Source: Gloeothece verrucosa PCC 7822
Lineage (GTDB): Bacteria; Cyanobacteriota; Cyanobacteriia; Cyanobacteriales; Microcystaceae
DNA: 64,000 nt
Assembly: GCF_000147335.1 (NCBI RefSeq)
Contig: NC_014534.1
Coordinates: 342,773-406,772, forward strand
Reading direction: 5' to 3'
Of this stretch, positions 35,866 to 46,203 are shown piece by piece. Both the position numbers and the translations under genes were made by a program. Below the pieces are notes generated by a model, which was not told the DNA's origin, searched no databases, and worked only from the letters and a program-made list of their open reading frames with translations. Position 1 is the first letter of the stretch, and each line of letters starts with the position of its first letter.

Positions 35866-36064
35866 TCATGAGGTACAGTAACAGCAATGAGCAAACCAGT
35901 TGCGAATATCTTTTTGAGTCACTTGTAACATGGCAAAAGTAATGGCATCTATTAAATCTTTATAGTTTCTGGCTTTAATTTTTCTTAAAATAGCTTTGAC
36001 TTTTGACCAAAAGTTTTCAATTGGAGAAAACTCAGGAGAATAAGGGGGTAAATACATTAAACTA
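35866..36064 (-). pseudogene. IS630-family transposase C-terminal fragment
   Basis: The reverse frame gives LPPYSPEFSPIENFWSKVKA, with the catalytic Glu of IS630 transposases, and ends WFAHCCYCTS. It is cut at 36064 by the IS5-type element. No matching upstream part was found beyond that element. Confidence 0.8.
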
Positions 36065-36976
36065 GGGCGTGTCTGCAAACTCACTTTATAGCCAGAGAAG
36101 TATAGAAGCGATCGCCAACATGGCCAAATAGTTGTGTGCATATTTTTCATATCTTGTAGCTATGCGACGAAACTGTTTAAGTCGGTTAATTAACCTTTCA
36201 ACTCGATTCCGTTCACGGTACAACCCTTTATTAAACCGTTCACGTCTTTTTTCATTACTTTTGCGGGGAATAATAGGGGTTATCCTTTTTTTACGCAGCT
36301 TTTGCCGGATAGCTTGGCTACTGTAACCTTTATCGCCAAGAAAGTATTTAAACCGATGTTTAGGCCGTCCTCGCGCAATTTTTTTAACTTTTCCCCCTTT
36401 GAGCAAATCATCAAAACCAATAGTATCGTGTCGTTCTCCAGAGGTTAGACTGAAAGCCATTGGTTTTCCCAACCCTTCAGCCCGTATGTGTATTTTAGTA
36501 GAAAAACCACCCTTACTTCGCCCTAAAGCTTGATTTTGTTGCCCCCTTTTGCACCGGCTGCGTGCTGGTGCGCTCGAACCACTGTACTATCGGCCATGTG
36601 AACCTCCCAATCTATTTTTCCTTCAAAGTCGGCAATTGTTTGAAGTTTTTGCCAAACTTCGTCCCAAATTCCTGCTTTTTGCCATCTGTAGAAGCGGCTT
36701 GAGACAGTGCTATGAACTCCATAACAGTCGGGTAAATCCCTCCAAGGCGCACCAGTTCTTAAAATCCATAATATTCCATTAATTATTTGCCTGTGGTCAT
36801 GCCCCGGTTTTCCTGTCTTTGCTTTTTGAGATGGTAGCAGGGGTTTTAGTTTTTCCCATTGCTCATCGGTTAAGTCTCCTCTTCTAATTTCTAGGTTGCT
36901 AGGGTTAGCGATCGCTGTCATATAACAGGTTGGTCATAAGTAATTTTACTCAGTATAAAAGTTCGCAGACACGCCC
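36065..36976. mobile_element. IS5-family element
   Basis: GGGCGTGTCTGCAAACT at 36065 and the reverse complement of the end at 36976 (GGGCGTGTCTGCGAACT) differ at one position. TA flanks both ends. The element is 912 bp and interrupts the IS630 fragment. Confidence 0.88.
36086..36921 (-). pseudogene. IS5-family transposase in two frames
   Basis: The first frame (36921-36523) starts MTAIANPSNLEIRRGDLTDE and includes HMADSTVVRAHQHAAGAKGG with the first Asp. The second frame (down to 36086) has LGDKGYSSQAIRQKLRKKRI with the second Asp and YRERNRVERLINRLKQFRRI with the Glu. The shift lies near 36530 at GGGGCAACAAAATC, a region where IS5-group (IS427-type) elements often use programmed frameshifting. 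It may therefore be functional. Confidence 0.85.
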
Positions 36977-37289
36977 TAATAACCTAAGCGGGCTAACTCC
37001 TTATTTTACTGATATTTTCCGTATAGTCAATTATCATCAATTATCAGGAGAAAAAAAAGGAAAGTTGACCTATATTCACCTTATAGAGGATATTATCCAG
37101 AAACATTCCGCACAATGGACAATGATAGCCAGAAACGAGACGGGATGACATTAGCTACATCTATTGTTCAAGCAAGGGTGGGAGAAAGTTTCGCCCCCTA
37201 GACTCTCATTTGAATTTCAGTAGAAACCGAATTTACAACCATTTAATGATGAGGTGATCGGAGTCATTTTAAATGTTGCCCCTGATTTT
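36977..37289. other. Spacer without a supported gene
   Basis: A plus-strand open fragment around 36985-37148 (FTDIFRIVNYHQLSGEKKGK and on) reads like protein but has no start and no recognised family; it may belong to the sequence interrupted by the IS5-type element. Confidence 0.35.
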
Positions 37290-37544
37290 TTAGCTCTCAT
37301 CTAATGAGGTAGCGCTTTCCACAGAAGGGATCACCAGCAAAATTTCTTTTCGTCCCAATTTTTCTACTAATTCTGAAAATGATGATAATCCCAAAGATAG
37401 TGCCAGTGCCCTAGCACCGTTCCATCCTAGATCGGTAACCGTAATAGTTCTATTCTTTTTTGGCTCATCTTGGGCTAGAGGGCGACCCTCGTGTTTTAGG
37501 TTAGCAAGAGAATTGGGATGAGATCCTCGACCTGTATAAGTCAT
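37290..37544 (-). CDS. Small plasmid-type DNA-binding-like protein (84 aa)
   Basis: The protein has a basic N-terminus and then NRTITVTDLGWNGARALALS followed by LGLSSFSELVEKLGRKE. This strand-helix-helix arrangement resembles ribbon-helix-helix repressors common on cyanobacterial plasmids. It is divergent from the next gene. A regulatory role is inferred. Confidence 0.6.
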   Translation of the reverse strand: MTYTGRGSHPNSLANLKHEGRPLAQDEPKKNRTITVTDLGWNGARALALSLGLSSFSELVEKLGRKEILLVIPSVESATSLDES

Positions 37545-37838
37545 TTTTATTTAGTCTTTGACGAATTTCTCTACTCCAAATGTATAATAGAAAAAGAATA
37601 ATTAGCAAATCTTGTAATGTCGAATAGGCTCCTGAAAAACCCCAACTAACTGCTGGTTTCCACGCTATGCTCTTTCCCCTTCCCCGACTATTACGAGGAG
37701 AAAGGGGGCCGCTTCTCTAAACGAAAAACCCCGATTCGGGTGTTGCTATTATAGCTAATTTATCCCCTAACCTTCGATAGCTGTCGAATAATTTTTCTTT
37801 ATGCTCTAATTCCTGCTTTATTCTCAAACGTTCCACCC

Positions 37839-38813
37839 ATGTCCGACTTATTATTCGCATCTAATTCTATACCTGTCGTTACCGATGATTATTTAACGAG
37901 CGAGGAAGAACAAGAATTGTTACAGCTTGAGGGCTGTATTGAGCGCTCGTTTTACCAAGCTGGTCAAGCCCTAAAAGCCATTCGGGATAAACGGCTTTAC
38001 CGCTTTCTCTATGCTACCTTTGAGGACTATTGTCGTGAAAGGTTCGGGTTTGCGCGACGGCACTCTTACCAGTTAATTGATGCGGCTGTTGTTATGGATA
38101 ATCTTTTAGCCATCGAAGCCCAGTGCGAGTCGGGGGCACAAACTGAAAATATCTCCGATAATTTGTGCGCCAATGGCGCACAAACTGAAACAATCATTTC
38201 AGGCGAAACGCCTGTCGCTAAGAACATAACGCCCCGACAAATTCTTCCCACTAGCGAACGGCAAGTTAGGCCACTTACATCTCTCAATCCCTCTCAACAA
38301 CGCGAAGCCTGGGCTAAAGCAGTCCATCTTGCTAAAGGAAAAGTTCCCAGTAATCGCATCGTAACCCGTGTGGCCGAGCAAATCCGCTCCTCGACAGCAC
38401 CCGCTCAGGATAGCTCCCATGCCTACCACTTAAAACTTAATCCCTCCGGTCTGGTAAAAATCCATGATTCGACCAACCCCATGATTGATCAGTGCCTTGG
38501 ACGCATTGCCTGTGTCAATTCAAAAACTGTAGAAGTCTGGGTGCGCGATGTAGAGCAAATGGTGATCAATAAATATAATCTCAAACATAACCAAGTTCAA
38601 CCACTCTCTTTTGAACAAGAGCCTTCCATCAAAGAAATCGTTGAGCGGCTCACTCAATTAAGACACTTGCCCTTAGACCCCTTTGAAATAGAAATTCTTA
38701 ACCTTTTAGATAGAGTAGTCGTCCTAACTCCGGTTGAAGAACAGTATTTAGCTTTAATAGGACAGAATCATCAGGGAGTTAAGGCTATTTCTCCCTTAGA
38801 GGAATTAATTTAG
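37839..38813 (+). CDS. Plasmid-type conserved protein (324 aa), probable DNA-binding
   Basis: The N-terminal part (EGCIERSFYQAGQALKAIRD, then FEDYCRERFGFARRHSYQLI) is a helical module I recall from cyanobacterial plasmid and phage-like proteins with DNA-binding roles. A middle linker and a second domain (about 140-240) follow, then a Pro/Leu-rich tail. Two near-identical phrases around residues 95-115 (ESGAQTENIS, ANGAQTETII) form a short internal repeat. Function is not known; involvement in plasmid maintenance is inferred. Confidence 0.5.
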   Translation: MSDLLFASNSIPVVTDDYLTSEEEQELLQLEGCIERSFYQAGQALKAIRDKRLYRFLYATFEDYCRERFGFARRHSYQLIDAAVVMDNLLAIEAQCESGAQTENISDNLCANGAQTETIISGETPVAKNITPRQILPTSERQVRPLTSLNPSQQREAWAKAVHLAKGKVPSNRIVTRVAEQIRSSTAPAQDSSHAYHLKLNPSGLVKIHDSTNPMIDQCLGRIACVNSKTVEVWVRDVEQMVINKYNLKHNQVQPLSFEQEPSIKEIVERLTQLRHLPLDPFEIEILNLLDRVVVLTPVEEQYLALIGQNHQGVKAISPLEELI

Positions 38814-39115
38814 CAGAAAATGCCAATGGGTTAATAATACTTTTAGGCAATCTATGCTCTTCTTACGTAAAACTGTTTTTTCTCATTAATCTATAAAATG
38901 CCTCAGAACATAAAAGTTGTGTATAAACTTTTGAGTGATCACCTCGGATTTTCAACATCCTAGTTAATGATTATGGGCACTCCGAGTAGAGATTAATTTT
39001 TATTAGTTATACCTGTACCTCCGCTCAAGGCAATTTTTGCACCAATATGTTGACTTTGTGCCCGCTCCCTGTCTAAAATTAGACACAGTTTTTAGGTTAC
39101 TTCTCCCCCTTGACA
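38814..39115. other. Spacer upstream of the orphan transposase
   Basis: No gene. No terminal inverted repeat could be recognised for the transposase that follows. Confidence 0.35.
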
Positions 39116-40394
39116 ATGAAATCAAATGAATCCAAAATGCCTCTTACCCGACAAGTTCGCCATTATCAAAAAAGCCGAGATAATTGGAAAGAAAACGCCG
39201 CCCTTAAACAACGTACTCTTCGCTCTTACCTTCAACTCACTCGTTCTTTAAAAAAAAGCCGCGACAATTGGAAACTTCGCGCCAAACAAGCTGAAGCCAG
39301 GGTTAAGGAACTCGAAAAGAAACTAAGCTCAATAGACCCTCAAAACGCTTCAGAGTCAGCCTCTCATTCATCAAAAGCTATCGATGATGAGACAATTCCC
39401 GGTCATCATTATTCTTTAACTACTGTTTCCGTTGTCGTCCGACAGATCATTAAGGTAGGTAATAGCTACCGGGGTGTAGCTAAAACAATGGAGCTAGTCT
39501 CATCACATTCTTCCTTCGGTACTCCCCATTACAGTAGTATTAAAACTTGGATTGAAAGGATCGGTTTATATGAATTACAACGCCCCAAAGAAAAACGCTC
39601 AGATTGGTTATTTATTGCCGACTTAACGCTCGAATTAGGCAAATCTAAAGCTTTGGTTATTTATGGTATTCCTAATCGCTATTGGCAGAGATATAGATTA
39701 CGTCACCCAAACTCTTCCCTTCCAACCGATGGACAAATCCTTGCCCTTGAAGTCACTGACGAAGCCACCGGTGATTGGATTTATGGCGTTTTACAATCCG
39801 TGAGCCAACAGGTGGGCACCCCTCTTCAAATTATTAGCGATAGAGCCAGTAATCTCTATAAAGGCATTCAACTTTTTCGAGCCTACCATCCTGGAGTCAT
39901 TTACACCTATGATGTTACTCATGCGATGGCTAACTTGTTAAAAAAACAGTTAATTTTTGATGAAGATTTTCAAAATTTTCTAGCCGACTGCCATCAATGT
40001 AAACTCCAACTTCAACAAACCGAATTGGCTTTTGCCGCCCCTCCACCTCAAAGAACACAATGTCGTTATTTTAACCTTGAACGTTTAGTTAATTGGGCTA
40101 GTCATATACTTAAGAGTGATTTAACGCTTTTCTCTCAACTTCTTCCCAATTTACCCCTTTATAAACTTCAAGCTAGATTAGAAGATAAATTGGGTTGGTT
40201 AAAAACTTATCTTGAACCGATTAAAATTTGGAAACATCTCCTTTTCCTGACTCGAACTTTAGAAAAACAACTTAAATTTTTCGGTTTAAACCCTGGCTCA
40301 ATTTCTTCTTTTTCGGATCGCTTATCTCACCGGAAAATTCCTGATTTTCTCCAACCTTTTCAACAACGCATTTTTTCTTATTTAGAAGAGCAAG
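39116..40394 (+). pseudogene. Orphan transposase, N-terminal part, split by the CAST
   Basis: From ATG 39116 (MKSNESKMPLTRQVRHYQKS) the protein has a basic coiled-coil N-terminus and then a nuclease-like core with ADLTLELGKSKALVIYGI and IISDRASNLYKGIQLF, which look like DDE-type Asp positions. The frame reaches FSYLEEQ at the CAST left end (40395). It resumes at 47225 with SLFGRYKYFSQRCPLSELRS. Removing the CAST leaves the reading frame continuous, so insertion into this gene is clear. A truncated paralogue is at 19714-20334. Confidence 0.75.
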
Positions 40395-40600
40395 TGTACT
40401 TTAAATAATTATTGTCATTTTTTAAAGAATTAATGTCACAGTTTTAACCCTCCTCATTATAGTCTTAAGCTCTCTCTGCATCAGGCTTTCAGCCACTTAA
40501 AGTCGAAAAATAACCTCAACCCCTATTTTAAAGTAAATGATGTCATTTATTGAAAAACTCTGCTAAACTTTTTAAAGTAAATGGTGTCATTTATTGTTTT
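40395..40600. repeat. CAST left end with multiple TnsB-type binding repeats
   Basis: After the terminal TGTAC come ATTATTGTCATTT and TTTAAAGAATTAATGTCA (40420-40437). Further in, AAAGTAAATGATGTCATTTA and AAAGTAAATGGTGTCATTTA (near 40530 and 40573) repeat with one change. The common core is AATGTCA or TTGTCA, as in other V-K left ends. The inner repeats lie directly before tnsB and may also act as its operator. Confidence 0.85.
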
Positions 40601-40628
40601 TTCACACCAACCTTTGTCTTAAACTATC

Positions 40629-42617
40629 ATGACGCTATCAGGCATAAACTTTAATGAAATCGAACTAGACGCTGATGAAGAAGACTTAAAGGCATTAGAA
40701 AATCCCAAAATCCCTCAAAAGTCCTTAAAGCTCATTAATACCGAACTTCCTCCCAAAGTTGAACAAAAACTTGATGCTCTGAATGCTATTGGGCAAGCAT
40801 CCAATAAAAAGGAACGTGCAGAAGCCATCAAGCAAGCGGCTATTTCTCTTGGGAAGAGCGCTCGCACCATTAGACGGATGTTGGCAAAAATAGCTCATGA
40901 AGGAGTGGCGACCTTAGCGGTTGGTCGTCAAGATAAAGGACAATATCGCATATCTAAGCAGTGGCGTGATTTCATCATCAAACTTTACAAATGGGGACAA
41001 AAATCCGGTTCAAAAAGCAATATCAGTCAACTCTATGTAGCTATAACGTCTTTAGCGTCGCAAGGAGAAAAACTCAGAATGGATGTACAGAGAAAAGATG
41101 GTATTGCCAAATATTTAAAACCTTATCCTGAAGTCTTAGAAGATTTAATCGCGCTCAAATATCCTTCTCATGTCACTGTCTATAAAGTAATTAATGATGA
41201 ACTCCAAAGAAAGAAAAAGTTTAAAGCACGTCATCCAGGCGCAGATATTGACCATCAAATAGTGCAAACGATTGACGAAAACCTACATATTACCCATAGC
41301 AATCAAATTTGGCAAGCTGACCATACTCAACTGGATGTATTTATTGTTGAAAATCTTAAAAATAAAGATTCATTACTCAAACCCGAAATTATCCGAGATA
41401 GAAAAGGAGAACCCATCCGTCCCTATTTAACAGTCATCATGGATAGTTATTCGGGGTGTATTATGGGTTATTATTTAGGCTTTGTAGCAGCCGATTCTCA
41501 TCGAGTAGCATTAGCTTTGCGTAACGCCATTTTACCTAAGCCGGTACAAGAAAAGTATGGATTAATCAATGAATGGGTTGAACATGGCATACCTGAATAT
41601 CTCGTAACCGATAGAGCCAGAGAATTCAAGAGTGACCACATGAAACTCGTGTCCACCCAATTAGACTTTAAGTGGAAACTTAGAGCTTTTCCCTCAGCCG
41701 GTGGATTAGTAGAAACGATTTTCAATCAGACAAATAATGAAGTCTTAAAAAATTTACCAGGATATACAGGTTCAAAGGTAGATGAACGTCCAAAAAATGC
41801 AGAAAACCACGCTTGTATGACCTTTGAAGAGTTAGAGAAAGAATTAGTCCAATATTTCGTAGATCATTATAATCAACATCAATACCCCAAAATGAAAATT
41901 GAGCCTCAATTTGAGGTTCTCACTCGTTCAAAACGATGGCAGAGCGGGTTAATAAGTGGTGCAACTATTATTGATGAAAGAACATTAGATATCTGCCTAT
42001 TAAAACAAGCCCATCGCCGAGTTCAAAAATTGGGAACGATTCAGTTTGAAAATCTAATTTATATAGGGGATTGTTTAAGAGACTTTATTGGAGAAGAAAT
42101 ATCTTTAAGATATGACCCGAGAAATATTGTGACACTACTTGCTTATACTTCTTCTAATCAGGAAGAGCCGAGTGAGTTTATTGGAGTGATAAAAGCTAGA
42201 CATTTTGAGCATGAACAAATGACGTTTGATGAGTTGAGATGGATTGTTCAAAAACTGAAAAGACAGTGGAAAAACGCGGATAATATTTCTATTCTCAACG
42301 AGCGATACAACCACCTTAACTTTATTGAACAAAAGCGAGTTAAAAAGCGACAAAAACGCAAAAAAGCTCAACAAAAACGAGATGAAACTACTAATGAATC
42401 TAAAATTGTTGAAATCTTTCCCCAAAATGCCCTTGAACCTGATGACAAAACAGTGATAGAAGAGGCAACAGAAGCGAATACAATGGGACAAAAGCGCAGA
42501 CTGAGTAAAATCCATCAGTCCTCTCTGCCCGAAAGCCATCCCAGAGTGAAACGACGACGCTCAGGAATTGCTGTCCATGTTCAAGATTGGAACGAATATA
42601 AAAAAAATAACTGGTAA
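40629..42617 (+). CDS. tnsB: CAST transposase TnsB
   Basis: The 662-residue protein aligns by eye with ShCAST TnsB through its length. N-terminal DNA-binding helices (about 60-200) precede the integrase core, with likely catalytic D231 (WQADHTQLD), D328 (EYLVTDRAREF) and E362 (GGLVETIFNQT). The C-terminal Mu-type domain (ERTLDICLLKQAHRRVQKLG) and a long basic tail that would contact TnsC follow. All catalytic positions are intact. The ATG at 40629 is the first after the left-end repeats. tnsC starts immediately after the TAA. Confidence 0.95.
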   Translation: MTLSGINFNEIELDADEEDLKALENPKIPQKSLKLINTELPPKVEQKLDALNAIGQASNKKERAEAIKQAAISLGKSARTIRRMLAKIAHEGVATLAVGRQDKGQYRISKQWRDFIIKLYKWGQKSGSKSNISQLYVAITSLASQGEKLRMDVQRKDGIAKYLKPYPEVLEDLIALKYPSHVTVYKVINDELQRKKKFKARHPGADIDHQIVQTIDENLHITHSNQIWQADHTQLDVFIVENLKNKDSLLKPEIIRDRKGEPIRPYLTVIMDSYSGCIMGYYLGFVAADSHRVALALRNAILPKPVQEKYGLINEWVEHGIPEYLVTDRAREFKSDHMKLVSTQLDFKWKLRAFPSAGGLVETIFNQTNNEVLKNLPGYTGSKVDERPKNAENHACMTFEELEKELVQYFVDHYNQHQYPKMKIEPQFEVLTRSKRWQSGLISGATIIDERTLDICLLKQAHRRVQKLGTIQFENLIYIGDCLRDFIGEEISLRYDPRNIVTLLAYTSSNQEEPSEFIGVIKARHFEHEQMTFDELRWIVQKLKRQWKNADNISILNERYNHLNFIEQKRVKKRQKRKKAQQKRDETTNESKIVEIFPQNALEPDDKTVIEEATEANTMGQKRRLSKIHQSSLPESHPRVKRRRSGIAVHVQDWNEYKKNNW

Positions 42618-43541
42618 ATGGTTATGACTAAAAATAATTTAGCTCAAAAGAAATCCGTTCCTTCAAAGTCACCGAAAGTTAATGATTTAGTCCACTCGTG
42701 CGAAGAGTTACAACGCCGAACTCCGGCTCAACAGACAGAAATTGAACCTATTGGGAAAGCGGATACTTATTGTTATTTAGATAGAGATGATGAGTTATTT
42801 ACTTGGTTAAATGACCAGCGAGATTTAAAGTTATGTGGCTACATAGTGGCAACGAAAGGGTCGGGTTTACCGAAATCTTGTGAGTATTATCGCCTGGCTC
42901 ATGTAAAACGGCGAGGCTCATTGTTTGAAATTCCGGCAACGGTGTTTTATTTAGAGATGTTGCAGAAGGGAAAAGCAACGGATTTATATCAGGCAATCTT
43001 GTCAGAATTTGGGCACCCCTTGCCGACTTTGGGCAAGTTAAACAATTTACGTTCAAGAACTTGGGATAATTTAAAACGTTATGGGGTTAAGATTTTGATT
43101 GTTGGTAAGGCAGATTATTTGAAGTTAGAGGCGTTTAATGAGTTGATTGATTTATATGAGCATTTGAGAATATCAGTAGTTTTAGCAGGAACTCATTATT
43201 TGGAAGATATTTTAGGACGAAATCATTCGGCTTATGTGCGAGTGAGTAATTCTTTTTTAGAATGGTATGAGTTTCCTTCTTTAACCTCAGAAGATGTGGT
43301 AACAGTAGTTGAAGATTGGGAAAAAAAGTTTTTAACGCCAAAAAATCGTTTAAATTTAACCCAGTCTCCAGAAGTTGTTGAAACTTTAAAAGAAAAATCT
43401 GGGGGATTAATTGAGAGCTTATACGATCTTTTGCGACAAATTGCGATGTTTAGTACCGATGACCCCTATTTTGAATTAACGCCGTCTAATATTATGGCTT
43501 ACCTCAGCCATCGAAAACCGCCAACGCAAAAGTTAGGGTAA
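42618..43541 (+). CDS. tnsC: CAST target-selector TnsC with degenerate ATPase motifs
   Basis: The 307-residue protein occupies the tnsC position and keeps the V-K TnsC layout (LCGYIVATKG, NLKRYGVKILIVGKADYLKL, VVLAGTHYLEDIL). Compared with ShTnsC, the Walker A GESRTGKT is replaced by KGSGLPKS (residues 80-87), losing both glycines but keeping the Lys. The Walker B IIDEAD is replaced by IVGKAD (161-166), losing both acidic residues. ATP hydrolysis is therefore very unlikely. Yet the gene is a full-length ORF without stop or shift. It starts one base after the tnsB stop and ends 6 bp before tniQ, so the three genes form an operon. Confidence 0.88.
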   Translation: MVMTKNNLAQKKSVPSKSPKVNDLVHSCEELQRRTPAQQTEIEPIGKADTYCYLDRDDELFTWLNDQRDLKLCGYIVATKGSGLPKSCEYYRLAHVKRRGSLFEIPATVFYLEMLQKGKATDLYQAILSEFGHPLPTLGKLNNLRSRTWDNLKRYGVKILIVGKADYLKLEAFNELIDLYEHLRISVVLAGTHYLEDILGRNHSAYVRVSNSFLEWYEFPSLTSEDVVTVVEDWEKKFLTPKNRLNLTQSPEVVETLKEKSGGLIESLYDLLRQIAMFSTDDPYFELTPSNIMAYLSHRKPPTQKLG

Positions 43542-43547
43542 GGAAAT

Positions 43548-44039
43548 ATGGTGGAATTTGAAGCCGGTTTTCAACCCCCTTGGTATCTAGAACCATTAGA
43601 AGGGGAAAGTATCAGCCATTATTTCGGACGTTATTGTCGGCATGAGTCAGTGAGTTCACCGTCTCAGTTGAGTAAAGCGGCAGGAATTGGCCCAGTTTTA
43701 GGACGGTGGGAGAAATTTCGTTTTATTCCCTATCCAACGCACAAGGAGTTAGAAGCTATTGGAGGATTAATTGGATTATCGGTGGCGCAACTAAAGGCGA
43801 TGTTACCCCAGGAATCTATTAAGTTATTGCCCATTCGCTTGTGTGCGCTATGTTATGGAGAAAAACCGTATCATCGAATGGAATGGCAATATCAATCACG
43901 GTTAAATTGTGAGGTGCATGGGGTTAAATTATTGACGAAGTGTCCTTCTTGTCGTCAATCTTTTGCGATTCCGTCTCAGTGGGTGGAAGGGAGGTGTCAG
44001 CGATGTGGAATGGGGTTTAAACGGATGGGGAAGCAATAA
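43548..44039 (+). CDS. tniQ: CAST targeting protein TniQ
   Basis: The 163-residue protein is a short V-K-type TniQ. It starts near EAGFQPPWYLEPLEGESISH, the conserved beginning, and has zinc-binding pairs CALC, the CEVH region, CPSC and CQRC. In V-K systems TniQ bridges the Cas12k R-loop complex and the TnsC filament. The gene is the last of the tight tnsB-tnsC-tniQ operon. Confidence 0.93.
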   Translation: MVEFEAGFQPPWYLEPLEGESISHYFGRYCRHESVSSPSQLSKAAGIGPVLGRWEKFRFIPYPTHKELEAIGGLIGLSVAQLKAMLPQESIKLLPIRLCALCYGEKPYHRMEWQYQSRLNCEVHGVKLLTKCPSCRQSFAIPSQWVEGRCQRCGMGFKRMGKQ

Positions 44040-44156
44040 TTAGAAGCTTTAAAAGTTTTTTAGAAATAATAAAAAAAAGAGGATCTATAAAATAATTTTC
44101 AATAACTGTCCTAATCAATTATTATAGAATAATATTTCTTAGTGCATTCGAGTTCG

Positions 44157-46203
44157 ATGTCTTCCTTGTCCGTAATTCGCGCTCGCCTTCTCGCCTCCGA
44201 AGAGAAACTTTCTTATCTCTGGCAGCTTATGGCGCAACCCTACAGCCAATTAATTCAACTCTTACTCGACTATATCGCCAATCATCCTGATTTCCCAACT
44301 TGGCTTGACAAATTCAGACTCCCTGATACATTAATTAAAGAATTTATTACAACTCATCAAACCAAATATCTCTGCCAAGAATTGCCCGGACGCTTTCGAC
44401 AATCCGCAGTTACTCTCGTCAAAAATATTTATAAATCTTGGTTTGCTCACAAAAAAAGTAAACTTCTTTCCCTTCAAGGCAAAAAACGCTTTTTATCCAT
44501 GCTTAAAAGCGATGAACAACTCCTACTTGAAAGCGGTTATGATTTATACACTCTCACATCACACGCCCAAAATTTACTCCAACAAGTACAACTGGAACTA
44601 GAAGAACTTTGGCAACAAGAAGGAATCAAACCTGAAGACGAACAAAGTATTTTCGGGAAAATAACTAATAAACTCTACGAATTACACGACAAAACCCAAT
44701 CCATTCCCAAACGCTGTGTTATTGCCTACCTCATCAAAAACGGCAATCAAATTCGAGGGCGAACCCGAAGACAAAGAAGCCTACCTACTACGTCGCACCC
44801 AAAAAGAAATCCAAATTCAACGCCTTGAAGCACAAATCCACTCTTGCGCCCCTCATCCCAGACTCAACGATGATAGTTTATGGTTAGATGCCCTAAACCA
44901 GTCTCTAACAGGCATTACCGAAGTTAAAGACCTTCAACAAATCCAAAGACAACTTCTGCAAAAATTTCCCCATTTACCCTATCCCGTCTTTTACAACACC
45001 AACACCGACCTGGAGTGGTCAATCAACCACCAAGGACGTATCCGTGTCAGCTTCAACGGACTCAAAAAAAAGGGAATTACTCTAGAAATAGCCTGCGATG
45101 AGCGACAATTGCCTTATTTCCAACGCATCTTATCCGATTATCAATGCTTCAAACGAAAAGATCTACCTGTACCCGTACCCGGTGGTTTAATGCTGTTACG
45201 TTCTGCCCAACTTATCTGGAAACCCATAGAAGGAAAAGGGCAACCCTGGAATACTCATCATTTGTACCTTCACTGCGCCATTAATAATCAACTCTGGTCA
45301 AAAACTGGTATGGCGAATATTCAGCAAGAACTTATCCAAGAAACTCAAAAACAATTAAATAAATGTTTTGCCAAAGAAGAACAAAACCCCTTAACTAATA
45401 ATCAGAAAAAGAACATTTTGCGTCTAGAAAGCTCTTTACAAAGGCTTAAAACCTTCGATATTGCCTACTTAAACCCTTTTCAATCGCACTCTTACCAAGG
45501 TAATCCCCACATTATTGTTGGCGTAGCGATTGGACTCAAAACCCCCATTACCATCGCCATTGTTGATCTTCAAACCCAAGCTACCCTTGGTTTTCGTTCT
45601 CCAAAACAACTCCTTAAACGTCGCCGTCAAATTCTAGTCGCCAAAGCCAAAACCGAAGATAAAATCCGATTCAGTCCCCGAAAAAAGCGAGAAATCACCG
45701 ATTACGAACTTTTTCAAGACTACCTACACAAAAAGCACTCAAACAAACACGAACGCCATAAAGCCCAGAAAAAATTTGCTGATACTCAATTTGGAGAAGC
45801 TAATGCTGGACTTTATTTCAACCGACTTTTTGCTCAAGCTATTGTCGAAGTTGCCCACAGCTACCAAGCCAGTGTTATTGTCCTTCCCGACCTCACCAAT
45901 ATCCGAGAAGCGATTGAATCAGAAGTTAGAGCCAGAGCCGAGCTAAAATATCCCGGCAATAAAACTCAACAACAACGATATGCCAAGGACTTCCGCGTCA
46001 CGGTCAATCAATGGAATTATAACCAACTTGGTCAATGTATTAATTATGCTGCTAAAAAAGCTGGACTTAAAATCGCTATCCTAAAACAAACTATCAAAGG
46101 CAGTTCCCAACAAAAAGCCAGACAAATTGCCCTTACCTATTGGGAAAAACAGCAACAAACCCAAACACCATTCAATGTACAAACCCCTAACAATCTGGTA
46201 TAA
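44157..46203 (+). pseudogene. cas12k: Cas12k effector, interrupted by a one-base frameshift
   Basis: The ATG at 44157 (MSSLSVIRARLLASEEKLSY) matches the start of ShCas12k better than the GTG at 44142. The first frame runs to 44828 and the second from before 44760 to 46203, with the family core HIIVGVAIGLKTPITIAIVD and KHERHKAQKKFADTQFGEAN. The shift falls at CAAATTCGAGGG near 44750: dropping one T restores IKNGNQIEGEPEDKEAYLLR, which parallels the ShCas12k sequence. Repaired, the protein would be about 682 residues. Cas12k is naturally nuclease-dead and acts only as RNA-guided binder. The copy as read is broken, unless this is a sequencing error or recoding. Confidence 0.93.
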
